64,000 nt of DNA from positions 1 to 64,000 of the forward strand of contig CAJUOT010000003.1 of the NCBI GenBank assembly GCA_910588135.1. Direction: 5' to 3'. The stretch comes from an uncultured Oscillospiraceae bacterium. GTDB lineage: Bacteria > Bacillota > Clostridia > Oscillospirales > Oscillospiraceae. Under the pieces are notes generated by a model that did not search any database, was not told the DNA's origin, and worked only from the letters and a program-made list of their open reading frames with translations. Position numbers and translations under genes: made by a program. Positions 1 to 6,557 of this stretch are shown piece by piece. Numbering within the stretch: the stretch's first letter is position 1; each line of letters starts with the position of its first letter.

Positions 1-2491
1 ACTGGCCGTAGGCCCGCAGGCCGATGCCCTGGCGCAGCTCGGTCATGGCGTCGATATGGTCCATCCAGTACTCGTCCACCACCCGCAGCAGCACCACCCG
101 CTCCAGCTCCCGCATGGCGGATTTATCCGGCCCCATCCGGCCCTCCATGGCCATGTCCACATAGCGCTCCCGTCTGGCGTAGTTGTCCCGGGCGGCGGCC
201 AGCAGCTGGTCGGACAGCGCGCCGACGGAGAGGGTTTCCGCCTCCTCCTGGAACTTTGCCAGCTGGGCCGGGGTGAACACCGACCCGGACAGGTGGGCGG
301 TGGCGGTTTTGAAGTCCTCGCCGCTGAGCTTTCCCTGCTCCCCGGCGTGGCCGGACACCAGGCCGGTGACAGTATTGGCCAGCATATTCTCAATGGCGGC
401 GTGAATATCCTCCCCGTCCAGCACCTGCCGGCGCTGCTCGTAGATGACCTTGCGCTGGGTGTTCATCACGTCATCGTATTCCAGCACCGTCTTGCGGGTC
501 TGGAAGTTCCGGGACTCCACCTGCTTCTGGGCGTTCTCAATGGCGCCGGACAGCATCTTCTGGTCCAGGGGGGTGTCCTCGTCCACGCCCAGCCGCTCCA
601 TCATGCCCTGGATGCGCTCAGAGCCGAACAGGCGCAGAATGTCGTCCTCCAGGGAGAGGAAGAACCGGCTCTCCCCCGGGTCGCCCTGGCGGCCGGCGCG
701 GCCCCGCAGCTGGTTGTCGATGCGGCGGGACTCGTGGCGCTCGGTGCCCAGAATATACAGGCCCCCGGCCTCCCGCACCTGGTCGGCCTCCTCCTGGATC
801 TCGGCTTTGTACCTGGCCTCGGTTTCGGCAAAGAGCTTCCGGGCGTCCAGAATTTCCTGGTCGTCCGTCTCGGCGTGGCCGGTGGCCTCGGCCAGCAGCT
901 CGTCGCTCATCCCCTGGCGGCGCAGCTGGGCCTTGGCCATGAACTCGGCGTTGCCGCCCAGCATGATGTCGGTGCCGCGGCCCGCCATGTTGGTGGCCAC
1001 GGTGACCGCCCCCAGGCGGCCCGCCTGGGCCACGATCTCCGCCTCCTTCTCGTGGTGCTTGGCGTTCAGAACGTTGTGCCTGACCCCCGCCCGGGTGAGC
1101 ATTTTGCTCACCAGCTCGGAGATCTCAATGGACACCGTGCCCACCAGCACCGGCTGGCCCTTGGCGTGGCACTGCTTGATCTGCTCCACCACCGCGCGGT
1201 ACTTGCCCTCCTTGGTCTTGTACACCAGGTCGGGCCGGTCGATCCTGGCCAGGGGGCGGTTTGTGGGAATCTCCACAATGTCCAGGTTGTAGATGGTGCC
1301 GAACTCCTCCTCCTCGGTCATGGCGGTGCCCGTCATGCCGGACAGCTTGTCGTACAGCCGGAAGTAGTTCTGGAAGGTGATGGTGGCCAGGGTCTTGGAC
1401 TCCCGGGCCACGGTGACGTGCTCCTTGGCCTCGATGGCCTGGTGCAGGCCCTCGTTATACCGCCGGCCGTACATCAGGCGGCCGGTGAACTCGTCCACAA
1501 TGATGACCTCGCCGTCCTTCACCACGTAGTCGATGTCCCGGCGCATGACCCCCCGGGCCTTGATGGCCTGGTTGATGTGGTGGGACAGGGTGGTGTTCTC
1601 CGGGTCGGAGAGGTTTTCCACGTTGAACGCCTGCTCCGCCTTGGCGATGCCCTGGGCGGTGAGGGTGGCGGTGCGGGCCTTCTCGTCCACGATGTAGTCC
1701 GCGTCGTCGGAGGCGTCCTCCTCCTCCTTGGCGTCCACCGCCTTCACCCGCCTGCACTTCAGCCGGGCCACGAAGTTGTCCGCCAGCTGGTAGAGCTGGG
1801 TGGACTGCTCGCCCTGGCCGGAGATGATGAGGGGGGTGCGGGCCTCGTCGATGAGGATGGAGTCCACCTCGTCCACGATGGCGAACACGTGGCCCCGCTG
1901 CACCAGCTCGGAGGAGTAGATGGCCATATTGTCCCGCAGGTAGTCGAAGCCGAACTCGTTGTTGGTCCCATAAGTGACGTCGGCGGCGTAGGCCCGCTTC
2001 TTCTCGTCCTTCTCCACCCCGTGGATCACCAGCCCCACGCTGAGGCCCAGGAACTTGTACACCTTGCCCATCCACTCGCTCTGGTACTTGGCCAGATAGT
2101 CGTTGACGGTGATGACGTGCACGCCCTTCCCCGTCAGGGCGTTGAGGTAGGCGGGCAGGGTGGCCACCAGGGTCTTGCCCTCGCCGGTTTTCATCTCGGC
2201 GATGCGGCCCTGGTGGAGGATGATGCCGCCGATGAGCTGCACCCGGAAGGGCCGCTGGCCCAGCACCCGCACGGCGGCCTCCCGCACGGTGGCAAAGGCC
2301 TCGGGGAGAATGTCGTCCAGGGTCTCCCCCTGGCTGAGGCGGGACTTGAACTCGTCCGTCTTGGCCCGGAGCTGCCGGTCGCTGAGGGCCTGGTATTCCG
2401 GCTCCAGCGATTCAATCTTGTCCACCGTGGCGGTGAGCGCCTTGACCTCCCGCTGGGAGCGGGTGCCGAACACTTTTGCAAACAGACCCAT
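1..2491 (-). CDS. secA: Preprotein translocase ATPase SecA (partial, 3' end cut by window)
   Basis: SecA drives preproteins through the SecYEG channel by ATP hydrolysis at the cytoplasmic membrane. The reverse-strand translation from 2491 gives about 830 residues with the full motor signature: Walker A MKTGEGKT at about 100-107, the Walker B/DEAD-type DEVDSILIDEAR at 207-218, and the second-domain motif GRAGRQGDPG. The frame stays open to base 1, so the remaining C-terminus (end of the scaffold and any zinc-binding tail) lies outside the window. The start is set by AAAGGAC about 7 bases upstream and by the typical SecA beginning MGLFAKVFG. It is divergent from the metallophosphoesterase gene. 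Family assignment is certain. Confidence 0.97.
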   Translation of the reverse strand, partial: MGLFAKVFGTRSQREVKALTATVDKIESLEPEYQALSDRQLRAKTDEFKSRLSQGETLDDILPEAFATVREAAVRVLGQRPFRVQLIGGIILHQGRIAEMKTGEGKTLVATLPAYLNALTGKGVHVITVNDYLAKYQSEWMGKVYKFLGLSVGLVIHGVEKDEKKRAYAADVTYGTNNEFGFDYLRDNMAIYSSELVQRGHVFAIVDEVDSILIDEARTPLIISGQGEQSTQLYQLADNFVARLKCRRVKAVDAKEEEDASDDADYIVDEKARTATLTAQGIAKAEQAFNVENLSDPENTTLSHHINQAIKARGVMRRDIDYVVKDGEVIIVDEFTGRLMYGRRYNEGLHQAIEAKEHVTVARESKTLATITFQNYFRLYDKLSGMTGTAMTEEEEFGTIYNLDIVEIPTNRPLARIDRPDLVYKTKEGKYRAVVEQIKQCHAKGQPVLVGTVSIEISELVSKMLTRAGVRHNVLNAKHHEKEAEIVAQAGRLGAVTVATNMAGRGTDIMLGGNAEFMAKAQLRRQGMSDELLAEATGHAETDDQEILDARKLFAETEARYKAEIQEEADQVREAGGLYILGTERHESRRIDNQLRGRAGRQGDPGESRFFLSLEDDILRLFGSERIQGMMERLGVDEDTPLDQKMLSGAIENAQKQVESRNFQTRKTVLEYDDVMNTQRKVIYEQRRQVLDGEDIHAAIENMLANTVTGLVSGHAGEQGKLSGEDFKTATAHLSGSVFTPAQLAKFQEEAETLSVGALSDQLLAAARDNYARRERYVDMAMEGRMGPDKSAMRELERVVLLRVVDEYWMDHIDAMTELRQGIGLRAYGQ

Positions 2492-2550
2492 AGCGTTGTG
2501 TCCTTTCTATCCTTAAAGTACAATAACCCAGTTTAATGTTAGCTCGCATC

Positions 2551-2634
2551 AGTATACCACAACCACCAGGCAGAAAAAAGAGGAAATTGTAAATAATCTG
2601 CGGGGTGGAAAACCGGATTTTGTTGTGGTATACT
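2551..2634. promoter_or_regulatory. Divergent promoter region with a 13-bp inverted repeat (secA / phosphoesterase)
   Basis: AGTATACCACAAC at 2551-2563 is repeated exactly in inverted orientation at 2622-2634. Read outward, each arm contains the extended -10 element TGGTATACT, one pointing toward secA and one toward the phosphoesterase gene. Good -35 boxes are not evident. The arms are therefore either two matching extended -10 promoters or a shared protein-binding palindrome; the sequence alone does not decide. Confidence 0.5.
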
Positions 2635-2667
2635 TGACAAGGTAGAACAGGAAAGGAGGCCGCGCCC

Positions 2668-3783
2668 ATGCCCCGTCCCGCCCAAGTCATCCGGCCCCGG
2701 ATTCAGCCGGGCCGCCGGGTCGTCGCCGTCAGCGACATCCACGGAAACCTGCCCTTTCTCCAGGGCCTGCTGGAAACCGTCCGGTTTACCCCGGACGACG
2801 TGCTCGTCATCGTAGGCGACCTGCTGGAAAAGGGGCGTGACAGCCTCGCCACCCTGCGCTATGTGCTGGGACTGCAAAAAACCCACACCGTCTACGCCCT
2901 GTGCGGCAACTGCGACGACATCGCCCAGGCGTTTCTGGCAGACCGCCCCGGCATCGACCAGGGGGTGTGGCCTATTTTGAACTATTGGCGGGAGCGGGCC
3001 CTGCTGATCCAGATGGCTTTGGCGGCCGGCCTGCCCTTCCCCCGGGGGGCGGAGGACCTGCCCGCCCTGCGCGCCGCCCTGCTGGACCGCCTTCCGGAGG
3101 AGTCGGCCTTCCTGCTCAGCCTGCCCACCATCCTGGAGGCAGGGAACTTCCTCTTCGTCCACGGCGGCGTCCCCCGGGAGGACCGGCTGGAGGAGCTGGA
3201 GGCTTACCCCTGCATGAAAAACGACGATTTCATGGGCCAGGGGCACAGCTTCCGCAAATGGGTGGTGGTGGGCCACTGGCCCGTCACCCTCTACGACCCC
3301 CACATCCAGTGCTCCGCCCCCATCCTGGACCAGGATCGGCACATCGCCTCCATCGACGGCGGCTGTGTGCTCAAGCTGGACGGCCAGCTCAACGCCCTCA
3401 TCATCCCGGACGTGTACGGATGGGAGATGGACTTCACCTGGTACGACGGCCTGCCCGCTGCCACCGCCCTGGACCCCCAGGCCGCCTCCCCCGACCCCAT
3501 CAACATCCGCTGGTCGGACAGCGAGGTGGAGGTGCTGGCCGAGGAGGGGGACTGCGTCCTCATCCGCCACCCCGCCACCGGCCGGGAGCTGTGGCTGCCC
3601 AGGGAGTTTGTCAGCGTCTGGCGGGACGGAAAAGCCCACACCGAGGACGCCACCGACTACTGCCTGCCCGTCTCCCCGGGCGACCGGCTGGCCCTGGTGC
3701 GGCAGACTCAGCGGGGCCTCCTGGTCAAAAAGGACGGCATTACAGGCTGGTATCACGGCCGGATAAAATACGCTCAGCAATAG
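2668..3783 (+). CDS. Calcineurin-like metallophosphoesterase with C-terminal extension
   Basis: A 371-residue protein whose first 240 residues carry the binuclear metallophosphatase motifs in order: DIH at 23-25, GD at 50-51 followed by LLEKG, GNCD at 80-83, FVHGG around H165 and GHWPV at 202-206. These residues coordinate the two metals and the phosphate in the family. The last 110 residues are an extra domain of unknown role, possibly SH3-like. AAAGGAGG lies 7 bases before the ATG. It stands alone between the divergent promoter and a strong terminator. The substrate (phosphoprotein, nucleotide or other) cannot be told from sequence. Confidence 0.85.
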   Translation: MPRPAQVIRPRIQPGRRVVAVSDIHGNLPFLQGLLETVRFTPDDVLVIVGDLLEKGRDSLATLRYVLGLQKTHTVYALCGNCDDIAQAFLADRPGIDQGVWPILNYWRERALLIQMALAAGLPFPRGAEDLPALRAALLDRLPEESAFLLSLPTILEAGNFLFVHGGVPREDRLEELEAYPCMKNDDFMGQGHSFRKWVVVGHWPVTLYDPHIQCSAPILDQDRHIASIDGGCVLKLDGQLNALIIPDVYGWEMDFTWYDGLPAATALDPQAASPDPINIRWSDSEVEVLAEEGDCVLIRHPATGRELWLPREFVSVWRDGKAHTEDATDYCLPVSPGDRLALVRQTQRGLLVKKDGITGWYHGRIKYAQQ

Positions 3784-3793
3784 CCCTTCCCTG

Positions 3794-3830
3794 GGGCGCG
3801 CCGGGATAATCTTCCGGCGCGCCCTTTTTT
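3794..3830 (+). terminator. Rho-independent terminator after the phosphoesterase
   Basis: A perfect 11-bp stem (GGGCGCGCCGG with its complement at 3814-3824) is followed directly by six T residues. Confidence 0.92.
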
Positions 3831-3914
3831 GCCGCCGCCTCTATCATTTGGATTACAAATTGGAAACGAATCGGCCTCACTGGTTACAGTTGGTTTACAA
3901 TGTAGTACCCTCCA

Positions 3915-3943
3915 TTGACTTTCGACAAATTTCGACCTATACT
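3915..3943 (+). promoter_or_regulatory. Sigma-A type promoter of the polysaccharide deacetylase gene
   Basis: TTGACT at 3915-3920 and TATACT at 3938-3943 are separated by exactly 17 bp. Transcription would start near 3950, which argues against the ATG at 3960 as the start codon and for the one at 3981. Confidence 0.8.
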
Positions 3944-3980
3944 GGGAGTCACATGAACGATGACCGGGGGACGATCTCAG

Positions 3981-5051
3981 ATGGAGCACATGGCGGAGCA
4001 CAACACAAGTTTGGACGGGCCGGAGGCGCTGCGCCCGCCTCTGGAGGAGCAGACGAAGGCCGCGGCCCCCGCCCGGGGGCTGCCCAAGCCCCTGTTTTTC
4101 GCCGTGGCGGCGCTGGCGGTGGCACTGGGAGCGCTGGCGGCATACCTCTGGTTCTTCGGCAGCGGCTGCCGGCGCAGCATGGCTCTGATGAGCGCGGGCC
4201 GGGACTATATGCGCCAGGAGCTGGAAGAGGCAAACGCCGGCCTGGCTGCGGCCCGGGCGGAGCTGGCCCAGCGGGAGGCGGAGCTGGCCCAGGCCCGGGA
4301 CACCATCGGCCTGCTGGAGGAGTACTCCGTGGCCTCCCCCGACGGCACCGTGCCGGAATATACCCAGCTCTACCCCGACTTCTACGCCCAGCCCTGGGAG
4401 GGGGAGCGGGTGGACGGCGGCAGGGTGTGCTTCCTCACCTTTGACGACGGGCCCTCCCGCAACACCGGGCGGGTGCTGGAAGTTTTGGAGCGGTACGGCG
4501 TCAAGGCCACCTTTTTCGTGGTGGGCAGCGCCGCCACGGGCGCGGCCAGCCAGCAGCGGATGCGGGACATCGCGGCGGCGGGCCATGCCATCGGGATGCA
4601 CAGCTGGAGCCACGACTACAAAAAAATTTACGCCTCGGTGGAGGCGTTTCTGGCCGATTTCTACCGGCTCTACCAGTACATACACGAGGTCACCGGGGTC
4701 TACCCCCAGGTGTTCCGGTTCCCCGGCGGCAGCATCAACGGCTATGACCGGGGGGTGTACCAGGAGATCATCGCGGAGATGACCCGCCGGGGCTTCGTCT
4801 ATTTTGACTGGAACGCCTCCGCCCAGGACGCCACCGTCACCCCCCGCCCCGCCGCCGATATCGCCGCCGACTGCCTGCGGGGGGTGGGCCGGGACCTGGT
4901 GGTGGTGCTGTGCCACGACAGCGCCGCCCGGGGCACCACTGTGGACGCCCTGCCCGCCATTGTCGAGGGCTACCAGCGCTCGGGCTACGCCTTCTCCCCC
5001 CTCCACCCGGGGGTCGCGCCGGTGACCATGGGTTATCCCAAAATCCGTTGA
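3981..5051 (+). CDS. Membrane-anchored polysaccharide deacetylase (NodB/CE4 family)
   Basis: A 356-residue enzyme expected to remove acetyl groups from a cell-envelope polysaccharide such as peptidoglycan. A single membrane helix (about 38-58) follows a short cytoplasmic tail. A heptad-rich coiled coil (about 76-115) comes next and the NodB domain follows from about 148. The CE4 motifs are complete: TFDDGPS (153-159) with the catalytic and metal aspartates, HSWSH (207-211) with the metal histidines, RFPGG, and LCHDS near the C-terminus with the catalytic histidine. The ATG at 3981 was chosen because GGGGGA precedes it at good spacing; an in-frame ATG at 3960 sits too close to the promoter. 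The coiled coil between membrane anchor and enzyme is a less common layout. Confidence 0.88.
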   Translation: MEHMAEHNTSLDGPEALRPPLEEQTKAAAPARGLPKPLFFAVAALAVALGALAAYLWFFGSGCRRSMALMSAGRDYMRQELEEANAGLAAARAELAQREAELAQARDTIGLLEEYSVASPDGTVPEYTQLYPDFYAQPWEGERVDGGRVCFLTFDDGPSRNTGRVLEVLERYGVKATFFVVGSAATGAASQQRMRDIAAAGHAIGMHSWSHDYKKIYASVEAFLADFYRLYQYIHEVTGVYPQVFRFPGGSINGYDRGVYQEIIAEMTRRGFVYFDWNASAQDATVTPRPAADIAADCLRGVGRDLVVVLCHDSAARGTTVDALPAIVEGYQRSGYAFSPLHPGVAPVTMGYPKIR

Positions 5052-5054
5052 CAA

Positions 5055-5096
5055 GGGCCCGCCAGACGCCTTCCGGGGCGTTTGCGCGGGCCTTTT
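5055..5096 (+). terminator. Terminator after the deacetylase
   Basis: Nested stem: GGCCCGC at 5056-5062 pairs with GCGGGCC at 5086-5092, and ACGCC pairs with GGCGT inside. Four T residues follow. Confidence 0.8.
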
Positions 5097-5182
5097 CCCG
5101 TCCGTATTTATAATAAGGTGGCGCCCGTGCCCCCTGGAAGCTTGTTCAGGATATCAAAAAGCCGGAAAATAGGAAATTTTTC

Positions 5183-5211
5183 TTTACAATCGGGCCAAAC
5201 TATGATATGCT
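5183..5211 (+). promoter_or_regulatory. rpsO promoter
   Basis: TTTACA at 5183-5188 and TATGCT at 5206-5211 have a 17-bp spacer. They lie in a short AT-rich stretch and give a leader of about 120 nt before rpsO. Confidence 0.7.
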
Positions 5212-5217
5212 TTGCCA

Positions 5218-5336
5218 GTACGTCCCCCAGGGGCGCGCCCGCCTGCTTAGTTTCGGGACAAAGCCCATGAACCATGGGCGCTTCACCCGCCCGGTACTCA
5301 GCGGCAGGGGAATATATAAGAAAGGTGGAATCCCCC
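5218..5336 (+). promoter_or_regulatory. rpsO leader, candidate S15 autoregulatory element
   Basis: The leader can form a closing stem (CCTGC near 5242 with GCAGG near 5305) around a hairpin GCCCATG-AAC-CATGGGC. Ribosomal protein S15 is known to repress its own mRNA through such leaders in several bacteria, with different structures in different groups. That this leader does so is an inference from the foldable structure and the length. Confidence 0.35.
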
Positions 5337-5603
5337 ATGATCCGCAAGGACCAGAAGACCTCCGTCATTGAGGCCAACCGCACCCACGAGACCGACACCG
5401 GCTCCCCCGAGGTGCAGATCGCCATCCTCACCGCCCGCATCCAGGAGCTCACCGAGCATCTCCGGGTGCACATCCACGACAACCACAGCCGCCGCGGCCT
5501 GTACAAGATGATCGGCAAGCGCCGCAAGCTGCTGGACTATCTGGCGAAGAAGGACATCGAGCGCTACCGCGCCATCATCGCCAAGCTGGGCATCCGTAAG
5601 TAA
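5337..5603 (+). CDS. rpsO: 30S ribosomal protein S15
   Basis: An 88-residue protein, the usual length for S15, which binds the central domain of 16S rRNA early in 30S assembly. It has the conserved TGSPEVQIA segment near the N-terminus, the HDNHSRRGL loop and the C-terminal LLDYL...RYRAII helix. The ATG at 5337 with AAAGGTGG upstream gives the canonical start MIRKDQK; a longer in-frame ATG at 5274 would add 21 unrelated residues. A structured repeat begins 3 bases after the stop codon instead of a conventional terminator, and pnp follows 0.95 kb downstream, a widely conserved pairing. Confidence 0.98.
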   Translation: MIRKDQKTSVIEANRTHETDTGSPEVQIAILTARIQELTEHLRVHIHDNHSRRGLYKMIGKRRKLLDYLAKKDIERYRAIIAKLGIRK

Positions 5604-5605
5604 GA

Positions 5606-5740
5606 AGCGCGAGGGTAGACACATAGGCCCGGATGGACCGGAGCGAGGACAAAAGCCCAAGGCCCGCGAAGCGGGGCTGGGTTTTGCCCGAGTCGGAAGG
5701 AAGCCGAGCCGTATATGTGTCCAACCCGAGCGTGACAACG
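5606..5740 (+). repeat. Structured intergenic repeat, copy A
   Basis: About 135 bp closed by GACACATA (5618-5625) pairing with TATGTGTC (5714-5721), extended by GGGT/ACCC. It encloses a hairpin in which a purine-rich arm starting AAAAGCCCA pairs with one ending TGGGTTTT (5651-5685). Conserved blocks are TTTTGCCCGAGTCGG and the 3' end GCGTGACAACG. Copy C at 6327 is nearly identical apart from an insert. Possibly a structured RNA or a dispersed palindromic repeat. Confidence 0.75.
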
Positions 5741-5881
5741 CCGAAGCGCGGAGAGGCGGACAGTGAGGGAGCTTGGACCGAAGCAAAGGCAAAAACCTAG
5801 CCACCGCAGGGTGGGGGCGGATTTTGCCCGAGACGGAGGGAAAGCGACCGAACGGACTGGCCGCTTCGCAGCGTGACAATG
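5741..5881 (+). repeat. Structured intergenic repeat, diverged copy B
   Basis: Directly follows copy A. It is closed by a different stem (CGAAGCG at 5742-5748 with CGCTTCG at 5862-5868) but shares the same internal blocks: GGACCGAAGC, TTTTGCCCGAGACGGAGGG and the terminal GCGTGACAATG. Replacement of the outer stem with another paired sequence is what compensatory change in a structured RNA would look like. Confidence 0.6.
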
Positions 5882-5898
5882 CCCGTTACCGTAAACAG

Positions 5899-5926
5899 AG
5901 GGCGGCGCGGGTCACCGCGCCGCCCT
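5899..5926 (+). terminator. Hairpin between repeat B and the small membrane protein gene
   Basis: A perfect 12-bp stem (AGGGCGGCGCGG with its complement at 5915-5926) and a GTCA loop, followed by only TC-rich sequence. It may stop or pause transcription from rpsO. Confidence 0.45.
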
Positions 5927-5947
5927 TCTAAGCATGGAGACTTCAAA

Positions 5948-6235
5948 ATGGAGTTTTTCGCCGAAATTCTCATGGAAATGCTGGGGACGGCCATTGTGGA
6001 GGGCGGCGTGTCCGCCGCCTCCAACCGCCGCCGCCCCGCATGGCAGCGGTTGCTGGTGCTGGCGGTGCTGGCCCTGTTCTGCGCCGCTGTCTTTGCCGTG
6101 ATCCTGCTGGTGGGGATCGGCGCCCTCCCCGACCTTCCCCTGATCTCCCTGTTCCTCTTTGCCCTGGACGCCATATGGGTTTTCCTGTGCGTCCGGAGGC
6201 TGCGCAAAATCCTGCGCGCCTTTTCCCGCAAATAG
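5948..6235 (+). CDS. Small two-helix membrane protein of unknown function
   Basis: A 95-residue protein starting MEFFAEIL, with an amphipathic N-terminus, an arginine-rich turn, and two hydrophobic helices (about 35-56 and 61-80). The tail is basic and would stay cytoplasmic. I do not recognise a family. GGAG sits 8 bases before the ATG. It lies between rpsO and pnp and is flanked on both sides by structured repeats, so it may have arrived with them. A longer in-frame start at 5873 would run into repeat B and is unlikely. Confidence 0.55.
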   Translation: MEFFAEILMEMLGTAIVEGGVSAASNRRRPAWQRLLVLAVLALFCAAVFAVILLVGIGALPDLPLISLFLFALDAIWVFLCVRRLRKILRAFSRK

Positions 6236-6262
6236 TCCCTTCCACCCATGGAGCCGCCGCCT

Positions 6263-6320
6263 TTTTAGCAGTTGAACATGGGTCCTGCCAATCGGCGGGG
6301 CTTATGTTCAAGTGCTAAAA
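6263..6320. repeat. Long inverted repeat between the small membrane gene and repeat C
   Basis: TTTTAGCAGTTGAACAT (6263-6279) pairs with ATGTTCAAGTGCTAAAA (6304-6320) with one mismatch in 17, leaving a 24-base loop that can pair further (CTGCC/GGCGG-like). The T-rich side is on the left and the A-rich side on the right, the opposite of a normal terminator on this strand. Confidence 0.65.
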
Positions 6321-6326
6321 GGAAGC

Positions 6327-6521
6327 GGAAGCGCGAGGGTAGACACATAGGCCCGGATGGACCGGAGCGAAGGGCGGTGCTTGCCAGTGGCAAGCGTCTA
6401 CCGCCGACCGAACCGAAGGCGAGACCCAAAAGCCCAAGGCCCGCAAAGCGGGGCTGGGTTTTGCCTGAGTCGCAGGGAAGCCGGGCCGTATATGTGTCCA
6501 ACCCGAGCGTGACAACGCGGC
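6327..6521 (+). repeat. Structured intergenic repeat, copy C, with extra hairpin insert
   Basis: Nearly identical to copy A at both ends, with the same closing stem (GACACATA 6342-6349, TATGTGTC 6491-6498) and central hairpin. It carries an extra segment of about 55 bp at 6371-6425 that folds on itself (GGCGGT/ACCGCC and CTTGCC/GGCAAG). The insert sits where copy A has a short loop, as expected for an optional stem of a structured RNA. It ends about 20 bp before the pnp ribosome site. Confidence 0.75.
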
Positions 6522-6557
6522 TCCCACGTCATTCACAAAACGAAAGGAGCACACCCA

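Noticed and set aside
56..2536. Very long open frame on the plus strand opposite secA
   Set aside because: It is the antisense shadow of a GC-rich gene: His/Gly/Leu/Val-rich sequence without motifs, while the minus strand encodes SecA throughout.
5873..5947. Longer start for the small membrane protein in the rpsO-pnp gap
   Set aside because: The extra 25 residues are Arg/Pro-rich, come from repeat B and a hairpin, and lack a ribosome site.
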